A DNA stretch of 64,000 nucleotides from Shewanella japonica (GTDB taxonomy: Bacteria > Pseudomonadota > Gammaproteobacteria > Enterobacterales > Shewanellaceae). The position numbers and the translations under genes were made by a program. Under the pieces are notes generated by a model that saw only the letters and a program-made list of their open reading frames with translations, was not told where the DNA came from and did not search any database. Below, piece by piece: positions 16,877 through 25,695 of this stretch (positions are counted from its first letter, which is position 1; each line of letters opens with the position of its first letter). The stretch covers positions 107,001 through 171,000 of the forward strand of contig NZ_CP020472.1 in the NCBI RefSeq assembly GCF_002075795.1. The letters run 5' to 3'.

Positions 16877-18931
16877 ATGAGCAATACATTGCTAGATAAT
16901 CCTTTACTCGAGCAGAGCGAGCTTCCGCAGTTTTCGAAAATTAAAGCGGAGCACATTCAACCAGCTGTAGAACATGCTATTGCTCAATGTCGCAGTAAAA
17001 TTGATGAAGTCTTAGCTGAAAACAGCACATATTCATGGGAAAACTTAATTGAGCCATTAGAAGAAGTGGACGATCAGCTCAGTAAAATTTGGTCGCCTGT
17101 ATCACACATGAATTCTGTGACCAGCACTGATGAATGGCGTGAAGCTCATGATGCTTGTCTGCCGTTATTATCTGAATACGGTACGTTTGTTGGCCAGCAC
17201 CAAGGCTTGTATCAAGCCTACAAATCCATTCAAGAGTCGGCGGCGTTTGATACGTTGTCTACGGCACAAAAAACATTACTAACTCAAAGCCTTCGTGACT
17301 TTGAGTTGTCGGGCATTGGACTCGATGAACAGCAAAAAATCCGATATGGCGAAATTGTAAAACGCCTTTCTGAACTGACTAGCAGTTTTTCTAATCAGTT
17401 ATTAGATGCCACACAAGCGTGGACTAAATTGATTACTGATGAAACTGAGCTAGCAGGCTTACCAGACTCTGCGATTGCTGCGGCCAAGGCGATGGCTGAA
17501 GCGCAAGAAAAACAAGGTTGGTTATTTACGCTAGATTTCCCATCTTACTTACCCGTGATGACCTACAGTGAAAACCGTGAACTGCGTGAAGAGTGCTACC
17601 GTGCATTTGTCACTCGAGCGTCAGATCAAGGCCCGAATGCTGGCGAGTTTGATAACAGTGCCAACATGGACGAAATCCTAGCGCTGCGTCATGAGCTTGC
17701 TAACCTATTGGGTTTTGATAGCTATGCTGATAAATCATTAGCAACTAAGATGGCGAATGATCCTAGCCAAGTATTATCGTTTTTAAATGAATTAGCCTTG
17801 CGTTCAAAAGAGCAAGGTAAAGCCGAGCTAGCAGAGCTTAAAGCCTTTGCTAAAGCAGAGTTTGGCGTGACAGAGATGGCGTCGTGGGACTTGAGTTTTT
17901 ATGCTGAAAAGCTACAACAGCATAAGTATGAAGTGTCACAAGAGTTATTACGTCCATACTTCCCAGAAGACAAGGTCTTATCAGGTTTGTTCTACACTGT
18001 GTCACGCTTATTTGGTTTAACCATTGAAGAGCAACATGGTTTTGATAAGTGGCATGATGATGTGCGTTTCTTCCATATTTACGATGCGGATAACGTGCAT
18101 CGTGGTAGCTTCTACTTAGATTTATATGCACGCAGCGGTAAACGAGGTGGGGCATGGATGGATGATTGCCGTGGCCGCCGTGTAACAAGCAATGGTCTGC
18201 AAAAGCCAGTTGCCTATTTAACCTGTAACTTCAATGGTCCAGTTGATGGCAAACCAGCGCTCTTTACTCATGATGAAGTGACAACCCTATTCCATGAGTT
18301 TGGCCATGGTATTCATCACATGTTGACTAAAATTGAAGTCGGTGGTGTTGCTGGGATTAACGGTGTGCCTTGGGATGCCGTAGAGTTACCAAGTCAATTT
18401 ATGGAAAACTGGTGCTGGCAAGAAGAGGCATTAGCTGAGATCTCGGGTCATTTTGAAACGGGTGAGCCTTTGCCTAAAGCCTTATTAGACAAGATGCTAG
18501 CGGCTAAGAATTTCCAGTCAGGCATGATGATGCTTCGTCAGTTAGAGTTTTCGTTGTTTGATTTTAGAATGCATCATGAGTTTGATGCTGAGAAAGGCGC
18601 TGATATTCAAGGTATCTTAGATGAAGTTCGTAGCCAAGTTGCTGTGAATGTACCGCCTGCTTTTAACCGTTTCCAACATGGTTTTGCACACATTTTTGCT
18701 GGTGGCTATGCAGCTGGTTACTACAGCTATAAATGGGCAGAAGTGTTATCAGCAGATGCATTTTCTCGTTTCGAAGATGAAGGGATCTTTAACCCAGAAA
18801 CAGGCAAAAGCTTCCTTAACAACATCCTTGAAATGGGGGGCAGTGAAGAGCCTATGACCTTATTTGTGCGCTTTATGGGGCGTGAGCCAAATACTGATGC
18901 GCTATTACGTCATTCAGGCATTAATGCGTAA
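16877..18931 (+). CDS. prlC: Oligopeptidase A
   Basis: Zinc metallopeptidase of family M3 that degrades short peptides, including signal-peptide fragments, in the cytoplasm. Length 684 equals the family norm. The zinc motif HEFGH has His473, Glu474 and His477, with a third-ligand Glu about 25 residues on (AVELPSQFMENW). GAGGA-like sequence CGAGGAATCACC precedes the ATG. In many enterics the next gene is rsmJ, but here prlC stands alone with its own terminator, and rsmJ lies at 35.9 kb. Confidence 0.96.
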   Translation: MSNTLLDNPLLEQSELPQFSKIKAEHIQPAVEHAIAQCRSKIDEVLAENSTYSWENLIEPLEEVDDQLSKIWSPVSHMNSVTSTDEWREAHDACLPLLSEYGTFVGQHQGLYQAYKSIQESAAFDTLSTAQKTLLTQSLRDFELSGIGLDEQQKIRYGEIVKRLSELTSSFSNQLLDATQAWTKLITDETELAGLPDSAIAAAKAMAEAQEKQGWLFTLDFPSYLPVMTYSENRELREECYRAFVTRASDQGPNAGEFDNSANMDEILALRHELANLLGFDSYADKSLATKMANDPSQVLSFLNELALRSKEQGKAELAELKAFAKAEFGVTEMASWDLSFYAEKLQQHKYEVSQELLRPYFPEDKVLSGLFYTVSRLFGLTIEEQHGFDKWHDDVRFFHIYDADNVHRGSFYLDLYARSGKRGGAWMDDCRGRRVTSNGLQKPVAYLTCNFNGPVDGKPALFTHDEVTTLFHEFGHGIHHMLTKIEVGGVAGINGVPWDAVELPSQFMENWCWQEEALAEISGHFETGEPLPKALLDKMLAAKNFQSGMMMLRQLEFSLFDFRMHHEFDAEKGADIQGILDEVRSQVAVNVPPAFNRFQHGFAHIFAGGYAAGYYSYKWAEVLSADAFSRFEDEGIFNPETGKSFLNNILEMGGSEEPMTLFVRFMGREPNTDALLRHSGINA

Positions 18932-18997
18932 CCTTGTGAGAAATAAACAAGCATACTGTTATAAGTGATTGTTTAGGCACTGCAAAAATTAAATGAT

Positions 18998-19024
18998 AAA
19001 AGGCACCTCAAGGGTGCCTTTTTT
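18998..19024 (+). terminator. Terminator after prlC
   Basis: AAAAGGCACC, loop TCAAG, GGTGCCTTTT, then more T: a 10-bp perfect stem. Confidence 0.88.
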
Positions 19025-19127
19025 GTCTTTATGCTACTTAGGTCAATTAATTTTGCTGATGAACTTATTAATTCAGTAAAGTTACATTACTATGTTATCG
19101 ATAGCATAAATTGAACGGACTCGTACT

Positions 19128-19799
19128 TTGACAGAGCAAGCATCTCCAGAAGAGCCAGTATTCTTCACCTTAACTCCGGGCAGAACCGTAGATTTACAAA
19201 TTGATTTCCCAGTCAAATTCAGAATTAAAGCTACTTTGGTAGGCTATGAAATGGGTAAATATATCATTTTAAAACATCCTGCTCCGCAGCAAATGAACAA
19301 TTATAAAGATGTGTTCGTTGAAGGTAATGGTGTGGTTGTTCGTTACTTGCTAGAAGGTCAGCAAGGCGAATGTTATGCATTTAAATCGATTATTCGCAAT
19401 ATCACTAAAATTCCAGAAAAGTTTATTTTTCTGTCGTATCCTAAGCAGATAGAAAACCGTCAGTTACGCACCCATCAACGTTATACCACCCATTTGCCAG
19501 CAATGATTCAAGCCAAAGGTGAAAACGACACCGCTCATGGTTCTCAGCTAAGAGGTATTATTTCTGATATTTCTATAAAAGGCTGCGGTTTCGTCTTTAA
19601 AGCTGACAACCCTAAAGTGAAAGTGAGCCAAAAAGACATCACAGTTACCATTCGTAATACCAATAACGAAGATATTTATATTTCTGCCAAGGTGTGCAAT
19701 AGCCGGTTTGAGCATGGCAAAGTGAATGTTGGTATTCAGTTTGAAAATGATGATGAGCAAGTCAAAACATTACTGACTCAGCTATATATTGATTTGTAA
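19128..19799 (+). CDS. PilZ domain protein, YcgR-like
   Basis: Probable c-di-GMP receptor of 223 residues. The N-terminal domain (about 10-105) resembles the YcgR N-terminal beta-barrel; the PilZ domain (about 108-220) carries the two binding signatures, an Arg-rich start (NRQLRTHQRYTTHLPA) and DISIKGCGF, a D-x-S-x-x-G motif. The only suitable start is a TTG. YcgR-type proteins slow flagellar rotation or act on polysaccharide export; no flagellar gene is nearby, so the target is unknown. Confidence 0.85.
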   Translation: MTEQASPEEPVFFTLTPGRTVDLQIDFPVKFRIKATLVGYEMGKYIILKHPAPQQMNNYKDVFVEGNGVVVRYLLEGQQGECYAFKSIIRNITKIPEKFIFLSYPKQIENRQLRTHQRYTTHLPAMIQAKGENDTAHGSQLRGIISDISIKGCGFVFKADNPKVKVSQKDITVTIRNTNNEDIYISAKVCNSRFEHGKVNVGIQFENDDEQVKTLLTQLYIDL

Positions 19800-19827
19800 T
19801 GCAGGGTTGAACTCAGATTTAGATTAT

Positions 19828-19857
19828 AAAAAAGCGACTGATAACAGTCGCTTTTTT
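19828..19857. terminator. Bidirectional terminator between the PilZ gene and ribB
   Basis: AAAAAAGCGACTG, loop ATAA, CAGTCGCTTTTTT: a stem of 12 bp or more with A and T runs on both sides, serving two convergent genes. Confidence 0.9.
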
Positions 19858-19880
19858 GTCGATATACTATTGATATAAGT

Positions 19881-20537
19881 TTACGCCAGTTTCAACTCAT
19901 ATTGCTGACGATACATCACCATATCTTCAATCGTCAGTACTGGCATATTATGCTTAAGGCCGAAGGCGACTATTTCAGGGGCTTTTGCCATAGTGCCATC
20001 TTCGTTAGTGACTTCGCATAGTACGCCAGCTGGTTGTAGCCCTGCCATTTGCATTAAATCTACCGTACCTTCAGTGTGACCGCGACGTGACATAACGCCG
20101 CCAGCACGTGCACGAAGTGGGAACACATGTCCTGGGCGAGCCAAATCAGATGCTTTAGCGTCAACTGCCGTGGCAGTTTTAACTGTTGTCACGCGGTCTT
20201 GAGCTGAAACGCCCGTGGTCACGCCTTCTTTAGCTTCAATGGATACGGTAAAAGCCGTTTGATTAGCGCTATTGTTATCCGCCACCATTGGCGGCAGTTC
20301 TAGCTTGTTGGCTTGCTCATCAGTTAAACATAAACACACAATGCCGCTGCATTCACGGATCATTAATGCCATTTGTTGACTGGTGAGGTGCTCTGCTGAA
20401 TAAATAATATCGCCTTCATTTTCGCGATCTTCATCATCTAGCAATAATACGCCGTTACCTTCTCGTAAAGCAGATAAGGCTTTTTCGACACGTTCGATAG
20501 GATCGCCAAATGGCGAAAGTAGTGATAGCTGATTCAT
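19881..20537 (-). CDS. ribB: 3,4-dihydroxy-2-butanone 4-phosphate synthase
   Basis: Converts ribulose 5-phosphate to formate and the four-carbon precursor of riboflavin. At 218 residues it is a stand-alone RibB rather than a RibAB fusion. The acidic metal-binding loop [10 protein letters not shown] (about residues 33-42), the [10 protein letters not shown] loop (about residue 153) and C-terminal EDMVMYR are present. AGGAG seven bases upstream sets the start. It is preceded by an FMN riboswitch, so expression is expected to fall when FMN is abundant. It is isolated from other rib genes in this window. Confidence 0.97.
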   Translation of the reverse strand: MNQLSLLSPFGDPIERVEKALSALREGNGVLLLDDEDRENEGDIIYSAEHLTSQQMALMIRECSGIVCLCLTDEQANKLELPPMVADNNSANQTAFTVSIEAKEGVTTGVSAQDRVTTVKTATAVDAKASDLARPGHVFPLRARAGGVMSRRGHTEGTVDLMQMAGLQPAGVLCEVTNEDGTMAKAPEIVAFGLKHNMPVLTIEDMVMYRQQYELKLA

Positions 20538-20586
20538 GGTTAACTCCTAAAAAATACCAGAATCAGGGCTTTAAAGAGGGTTTTTA

Positions 20587-20628
20587 CGCCAACCGAAATA
20601 CACCAGCAAGCACAATGCTCACTGGCGT
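20587..20628 (-). promoter_or_regulatory. Expression-platform hairpin of the ribB leader
   Basis: On the minus strand GAAATACGCCAG pairs with CTGGTGTATTTC (one G-U pair) across a 15-nt loop. It lies directly after the FMN aptamer and about 55 bases before the ribB ribosome binding site. It probably serves as part of the switching platform. Confidence 0.55.
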
Positions 20629-20633
20629 ATTTC

Positions 20634-20806
20634 TATTCTCTCTCATCCGGACTATAACCGTCGGCTCTGGAATCGTAGACATTACATCTACATCACCAAA
20701 TCTGCTGACCTCGACGAATCGAGCGCTCGCGGGCTTAGTTAAGTTTACATTAGGGTAAGTTAACATCACCGCCGGTGGGGAATTTCGCCCCGCCCTGAGA
20801 ATTAAA
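20634..20806 (-). promoter_or_regulatory. FMN riboswitch (RFN element)
   Basis: The minus strand shows the RFN core in order: AGGGCGGGGCGAAATTCCCC and ACCGGCGGT at the 5' side (about 20803-20765), a variable arm (GCGAGCGCTCGATTCGTCG), GAGCCGACGGT, and closing AGTCCGGATGAGAGAGAA (about 20653-20636). P1 is formed by TTCTC and GAGAA at the two ends. The placement before ribB is the classic one. Confidence 0.96.
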
Positions 20807-21045
20807 ATAATCTGCTTAACACCCTATGTGCTAAACAGCGCCGTCATGGTAAGCCAAAAGTTTGGATTTAAAAAGTGATAAGGCACTCAGAGTTCATAAA
20901 TATTTTTATCATTAAGGTGGCTGAACTTTGGCGGAGACATTTTCGTATAAGTTGTTCTATTTAATCATTTGTTAATTTAGTGAGTGGACTTGATAGCTGG
21001 TATGACCTCTGTTAGCCTGATGCGTTCATAAGGAGTAAGCAGTAT
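20807..21045. other. Divergent promoter region
   Basis: About 240 bases between the FMN riboswitch and the thioesterase gene. It must hold the promoters of both. I see no additional conserved structure. Confidence 0.4.
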
Positions 21046-21600
21046 ATGAATTTATATTTTCGTCTCATTTGGTTGATGTTGTGGCGTAATCGCCAAGCTA
21101 AAAAAATTGGTTTTTTAGATACCAGCCGTATTAGTTACCGTGCATTGCCGCTAGATTGCGACATCAATATGCATTTAACCAATTCTCGTTATCCTGCGTT
21201 TATGGATCTTGCTCGTACTCATATGATTGCAGAAATGGGCCTAATGCAGAAATTTCTGAAGCTGAAATGGCTGCCTATTGTGAATGCATCAGAGTTTACT
21301 TTTTTCCGTGATATCAAACCGATGGAAAAATTTGAAATCGAAACTCGCATTGTTGGATGGGATGAGAAATATTTTTATATTGAACAACGCTTTGTGACCG
21401 CGAGAGGCTTACATTGCATCATGCATGTACGTGGCGTGTTTATTTGTAAGGGTAAACAAGTTCCGATTACTGATTTAGTTGCTACAGCGGGCTATGAAGG
21501 GCCGACACCCGCTATGCCTCCGGAGCTGGTTAAGTGGAAAGAATTTTTACAAGTTAAGAAAGACCAAAACCTTGCTCCTAAATTGAGTTTAGCTTCGTAA
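21046..21600 (+). CDS. Acyl-CoA thioesterase-like hotdog-fold protein
   Basis: Hotdog-fold protein of 184 residues resembling the THEM6/4-hydroxybenzoyl-CoA thioesterase group. The active-site region is visible as DCDINMHLTNSRYPAFMDLAR (about residues 44-64), with Asp and Asn in the expected helix start. The first 20 residues are hydrophobic with arginines (LIWLMLWRNRQAKK), suggesting membrane association. AAGGAG upstream supports the start. It is followed by a glycosylase-like gene 46 bases on, probably co-transcribed. The natural acyl substrate is unknown. Confidence 0.8.
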   Translation: MNLYFRLIWLMLWRNRQAKKIGFLDTSRISYRALPLDCDINMHLTNSRYPAFMDLARTHMIAEMGLMQKFLKLKWLPIVNASEFTFFRDIKPMEKFEIETRIVGWDEKYFYIEQRFVTARGLHCIMHVRGVFICKGKQVPITDLVATAGYEGPTPAMPPELVKWKEFLQVKKDQNLAPKLSLAS

Positions 21601-21646
21601 ACGTTATTATATCCAAAGATAATAATGTATTGAGTAGGTAACCTAA

Positions 21647-22336
21647 GTGGCCACATTAGAGAAGTTTAGCGATATTTTTGACCGCGCAGCCGAACGTAAA
21701 GGTGGTGCTAAAGCGCTAGGCTTATTAATGCCGCAAACATTAGATGCTGATGAGATTGGGCAATTTACCGATGCCCAATTGTTATCTGCAATGAGCAAGC
21801 AAGTGTTTCAAAGTGGCTTTGTTTGGCGAGTGGTTGAGAATAAATGGCCTGCTTATGAAGAAGCCTTCTTTAACTTTGAGCCTTTTAAAGTGTTAATGTT
21901 GTCTCCTGATCAAATTCAAGAGCGTGCCACAGATGCCACGCTTATCCGTCATCAAAAGAAAACCCAATCCATTGTTGATAATGCTTATATGGTGCAGCAA
22001 TTGGCAGCAGAGCATGGCAGCTTCGCTGAGTTTATTGCTAACTGGCCAGAAGATGACATTACTGGGCTTTGGCAAGTACTGAAGAAAAAAGGCAGTCGCT
22101 TGGGTGGTAATACTGGGCCTTATTTTTTGCGCACGGTTGGTAAAGATACCTTTTTATTGACCAACGATGTGCAATCTTATCTAAAAGCCAATAAGGTCGT
22201 TGATGCAGGTTTTACCTCGCAAACTGCGCTAAGACAGGCGCAAGCTGCGTTTAACCATTGGCAACAAGAGTCTGGCTTAAGCCAAGCTCAAATCAGCCGT
22301 ATTATTTCATTAGGAGTGGGTGACAATCGCGTCTAA
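21647..22336 (+). CDS. DNA-3-methyladenine glycosylase I-like protein
   Basis: Related to the TAG family that excises 3-methyladenine from DNA. The region at about residues 45-140 aligns with Tag: LLSAMSKQVFQSGFVWRVV, then FEPFKVLMLSPDQI, RATDATLIRHQKKTQSIVDN. The start is a GTG. Unlike E. coli Tag, the N-terminal Cys/His zinc ligands and the C-terminal HxxxC are missing, and the protein is longer (229 against 187). The distinct subgroup may have another substrate. It runs convergently into the tetR gene with only 7 bases between. Confidence 0.75.
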   Translation: MATLEKFSDIFDRAAERKGGAKALGLLMPQTLDADEIGQFTDAQLLSAMSKQVFQSGFVWRVVENKWPAYEEAFFNFEPFKVLMLSPDQIQERATDATLIRHQKKTQSIVDNAYMVQQLAAEHGSFAEFIANWPEDDITGLWQVLKKKGSRLGGNTGPYFLRTVGKDTFLLTNDVQSYLKANKVVDAGFTSQTALRQAQAAFNHWQQESGLSQAQISRIISLGVGDNRV

Positions 22337-22343
22337 CGACGGG

Positions 22344-22964
22344 CTAAGTTGATGCATTTTGATAGCGACACAAAAACATTTTGGCGACTTCATTGGCTAT
22401 TTCTTGCTGCTCATCATGGTTAAGTCTGTCAGCAAATTGCATGACTTGAGGCCAAAAACAACTTCCTTTAATCAAGCTATGTATTTGCTGTAGTGCCAAT
22501 TCCTCATTAGTGACTGAAATCTTTTTGTCGGCCATGGCTGCTCTTATCCAGCGCATTGTGGCGCTTTCTTGCTTTTTAACACGTTGAAACTCTTGGTTCA
22601 TGGACTCTGGTGTATAGAAAAAATGCCCAATAGCCATACGTGTCAGCTCTATGTACTCATGGCTACTGATAAAATTGATTTCTTTAAATACCACTTCCGA
22701 TAACTGCTCAAGCAAAGGTGTATTGCTTTGGTATTCTGCAACATTATGTTTGAAAGAGCGGTCCCATAGATCAGCCATTAAGTTCATAACGATCGCTTCT
22801 TTAGTGTCAAAGTGATTGTAAACCGTGCGCTTAGACACGCCGGCAACTTCGGCCAGCTTGTCCATACTGGTTGCAGCAACACCAAACTCAGTGAAGGTTA
22901 CTTTGGCTGCGTTGATGATGGCAGCACGTTTTTTTTGGCTCAAAGTCATTTTTTCAGTCGGCAT
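22344..22964 (-). CDS. TetR/AcrR family transcriptional regulator
   Basis: Repressor-type regulator of 206 residues. The N-terminal helix-turn-helix (about 10-58) is clear: RAAIINAAKVTFTEFGV, then AEVAGVSKRTVYNHFDTKEAIV. The remaining helices form a ligand-binding domain without recognisable specificity. It is divergent from the metallo-hydrolase gene, and a perfect 21-bp palindrome sits between them, so it probably represses that gene and itself. The RND efflux operon begins 1.5 kb further and could also be a target, but no copy of the palindrome is seen in front of it. Confidence 0.9.
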   Translation of the reverse strand: MPTEKMTLSQKKRAAIINAAKVTFTEFGVAATSMDKLAEVAGVSKRTVYNHFDTKEAIVMNLMADLWDRSFKHNVAEYQSNTPLLEQLSEVVFKEINFISSHEYIELTRMAIGHFFYTPESMNQEFQRVKKQESATMRWIRAAMADKKISVTNEELALQQIHSLIKGSCFWPQVMQFADRLNHDEQQEIANEVAKMFLCRYQNAST

Positions 22965-23033
22965 GGTTTTTACTCGTAATGTAAATCTCGAGACATTCTA
23001 CACTGGGTAGTTTACTTTTCAATCATATTTTAA

Positions 23034-23054
23034 TAAACTGCACCGTGCAGTTTA
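23034..23054. promoter_or_regulatory. Perfect palindromic TetR-type operator
   Basis: TAAACTGCA, spacer CCG, TGCAGTTTA. The 9-bp arms are exact. It lies 16 bases upstream of the metallo-hydrolase ATG and 70 bases upstream of the divergent tetR start, where it would overlap the promoter. A partial relative with AGTTTAC is at 23009-23015. Confidence 0.8.
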
Positions 23055-23070
23055 CTTTCTGGGTTTTACA

Positions 23071-24162
23071 ATGAAATATTTTTTGATTTTGGTGGGGGTA
23101 TTGGTGATGGCTTTTTCAATTAAATCATTTTTTGCAGCTGATAAAACTGACGCTGTTAAATTTGAAAATACCGATATTCAATACCAATCAGGCTTCAGTG
23201 ATATTTGGAATATCGCTAAAAGCTACATGACAACCAAACGTTTACATCCAGCTCCAGTGGTTGAAGTACCTGTACAGCCGATTACGGCAACGAGTTTAAG
23301 CTTTAGTAATGAAGATCAGCTCTTTCGTCTAGGTCATTCAACGATACTTATTCGTCTTGATGGTGACTATATCCTGTTAGATCCCGTATTCAGTCAGCGT
23401 GCTTCGCCAGTACAATGGGCAGGGCCTAAGCGTTTTCATCAATCGCCGATCAGTATTGAGCAATTACCGCCAATTAAAGCGGTCATCATTAGTCATGATC
23501 ATTATGATCACCTAGATAAATCAGCCATTACCGAGCTAAGCGATAAAGCGGAGCATTTTGTAACGCCCGAAAAGGTGGGCGATTATTTGATTGAATGGGG
23601 TGTTGAGCCGAGTAAAGTCAGTCAGCTTTCTTGGTGGCAAGAGCTCACTATTGGAGAGTTAACCTTAGCGGCAACACCTGCACAGCATTTTTCAGGTCGT
23701 GGATTACGTGATCGTGATACAACGTTGTGGGCAAGCTGGGTTATTAAAGGTACTAACAGCAATCTATTTTTCAGTGGTGATGGCGGATATTTTTCAGGTT
23801 TTAAAGAAATTGGAGAACGTTATGGGCCTTTTGATATCACGATGATTGAAACTGGCGCCTATAATGAAATGTGGAGTCAGATCCACATGATGCCTGAACA
23901 AAGCCTGCAGGCACATATTGATTTAAATGGTTCTGAATTTGAAAGCAGTGTGTTGATGCCAATTCATAATGGCACCTTTGACTTGGCGCTACATGATTGG
24001 TTTGAACCTTTAGAGTGGATTAGCGACTTAGGCGAACAGGCCAATGTGTCAGTGATTACTCCCGTTTTCGGAGAGCCGGTTAATGTCGCCTCACCGCAAA
24101 AAACACAGGCTTGGTGGCGTGAGATGCTATCGAATGATGAATGGATTTTACAATCTCAATAA
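23071..24162 (+). CDS. MBL-fold metallo-hydrolase (NAPE-PLD/UlaG-like)
   Basis: Metallo-beta-lactamase-fold hydrolase of 363 residues. An N-terminal hydrophobic segment (residues 1-20, ILVGVLVMAFSIKSFFA) anchors or exports it. The metal site is HSTILIRL then ISHDHYDHLD (HxHxDH, about residues 146-151), with a further His at PAQHFSGRG and Asp in FSGDGGY, and a late His in MPIHNGTFDLA. Such proteins cleave phosphodiester or lactone bonds, e.g. N-acyl-phosphatidylethanolamine phospholipase D. No Shine-Dalgarno is evident before the ATG. It is divergent from TetR and probably controlled by it. Confidence 0.85.
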   Translation: MKYFLILVGVLVMAFSIKSFFAADKTDAVKFENTDIQYQSGFSDIWNIAKSYMTTKRLHPAPVVEVPVQPITATSLSFSNEDQLFRLGHSTILIRLDGDYILLDPVFSQRASPVQWAGPKRFHQSPISIEQLPPIKAVIISHDHYDHLDKSAITELSDKAEHFVTPEKVGDYLIEWGVEPSKVSQLSWWQELTIGELTLAATPAQHFSGRGLRDRDTTLWASWVIKGTNSNLFFSGDGGYFSGFKEIGERYGPFDITMIETGAYNEMWSQIHMMPEQSLQAHIDLNGSEFESSVLMPIHNGTFDLALHDWFEPLEWISDLGEQANVSVITPVFGEPVNVASPQKTQAWWREMLSNDEWILQSQ

Positions 24163-24540
24163 TTTTTTGCTAAGAGATAGAAAAATATCTGGTTTCACCT
24201 ACAATAAACCAAGTAAAATACTATTTCATATGCATTTTTTTTAACGTTATGTTGTATATTGGAGTTTTTTTAACTCATTCAGTTGTAACGTTATAGTAAC
24301 ATTCAAGGCTGTTTAATTTTTGTTAGTACAGCCTTGTTAACAAGCTTGAAACAAAGCCGCAAAACTTATTATTTGTTTACAATTTATAATATTTTAAGTG
24401 GTTGTTGAGTTCACATGGGTATGCGATAACAGTGCCCATAAAGTTTAGTCAATTTAAAACGTTAGGATTATCGCTATTTAGCAATCGTTACGTAATGAAG
24501 CGTAAGGTTACTGATGATGTCATTAGGAGTAAGAACAGTC
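24163..24540 (+). other. Intergenic region before the RND operon
   Basis: About 380 AT-rich bases. A hairpin CAAGGCTGT (24304-24312) with ACAGCCTTG (24328-24336) may end the metallo-hydrolase transcript. The palindromic word TAACGTTA occurs at 24242-24249 and 24286-24293. No ORF is credible. Confidence 0.4.
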
Positions 24541-25686
24541 ATGCATAAAGCACTGAAAATAGCCTCAGTTATCACTGCGGCTTTATGGATTACAGCATGT
24601 GGTCAAGCCCAAAAGGCTCAGGCCCCGCAAGAAGCACCACCCGTTCCAGTTGGCGTGTTGAGTGTGACTGAGCAATCTCAAGCTATTCATGTTGAGTTAC
24701 CTGGTCGTAGTCGTGCATATTTAGAAGCAGAAGTTCGTCCACAGGTCTCTGGCATTATCACGAACCGTGGTTTTGTTGAAGGTAAGGACGTTGAAGCTGG
24801 CCAATCACTATATCAAATCGATTCAGCAACATATAAAGCGGCGCTGATTAGCGCAGAAGCTGATTTAGCAAGTGCAAATGCGTCTTTAGCATCGGCTAAA
24901 GCGACAGCTGATCGTTATGCTGCATTGGTACAAACCAATGCGATTAGTAAACAAGATTTTGATGAAGCAGATGCGGCTTATAAAGAAGCGATTGCCAATG
25001 TAACGGTAGCTAAAGCGGCAATTAACACAGCAAACATTAACCTTGAATACACTGAAGTTAAAGCACCAATTTCAGGTCGTATTGGTAAATCAAGTGTAAC
25101 TCCAGGCGCTTTGGTAACAGCTAACCAGTCTGACACCTTAGCTAAAATTCAGCAGCTTGATCCAATTAATGTTGATATTGCTCAATCAAGCGCGCAATTA
25201 CTGCGTTTAAAGGCCAAGTTGAAAGCTGGCAAGCTACAGCAAAGCGAGAATGCTGAAGTGAAGTTGATTCTTGAAGATGGGTCGACTTATGAGCAAACAG
25301 GTACATTGCAATTCGCCGAAGTGAGTGTGGATGAAGCAACAGGTTCTGTGACACTACGAGCTGAGTTCCCGAATCCAGATGGGGTGTTATTACCTGGTAT
25401 GTATGTACGTGCAATTCTTAATGCAGGGCAAGATCCAAAAGCGATTTTAGTGCCTCAAAAAGCGCTGACACGAAACACCAAAGGCCAAGCTGTTGCTATG
25501 GTAGTTGGTGCAGAAAACAAAGTAGAGACACGCATTGTGACTACTGCTGAAGTCATAAACCACCAATGGCGTGTGACTGACGGATTACAAGCGGGTGATA
25601 AACTGATTGTTGATGGCTTGCAAAAAATCCGTCCTGGCGCAGTCGTGACACCACAAGTTTTATCTGCCACTCCAGCAACTAAATAG
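24541..25686 (+). CDS. RND efflux periplasmic adaptor (AcrA-like lipoprotein)
   Basis: Membrane-fusion subunit linking the inner-membrane pump to an outer-membrane channel. I choose ATG 24541, giving 381 residues with a lipoprotein signal whose lipobox ITAC places the lipidated Cys at residue 20; an ATG nine codons upstream is less consistent. Domains in order: barrel-sandwich half (about 45-90), alpha hairpin (95-165), lipoyl completion (EYTEVKAPISGRIGKSSVTPG), and beta-barrel and membrane-proximal parts to the end. It is 9 bases upstream of the pump gene, clearly one operon. No outer-membrane TolC homologue follows. Confidence 0.93.
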   Translation: MHKALKIASVITAALWITACGQAQKAQAPQEAPPVPVGVLSVTEQSQAIHVELPGRSRAYLEAEVRPQVSGIITNRGFVEGKDVEAGQSLYQIDSATYKAALISAEADLASANASLASAKATADRYAALVQTNAISKQDFDEADAAYKEAIANVTVAKAAINTANINLEYTEVKAPISGRIGKSSVTPGALVTANQSDTLAKIQQLDPINVDIAQSSAQLLRLKAKLKAGKLQQSENAEVKLILEDGSTYEQTGTLQFAEVSVDEATGSVTLRAEFPNPDGVLLPGMYVRAILNAGQDPKAILVPQKALTRNTKGQAVAMVVGAENKVETRIVTTAEVINHQWRVTDGLQAGDKLIVDGLQKIRPGAVVTPQVLSATPATK

Positions 25687-25695
25687 GGTAACGTT

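Noticed and set aside
24514..24540. Upstream start of the RND adaptor
   Set aside because: It would add nine residues before a lipoprotein signal that already begins ideally at ATG 24541.
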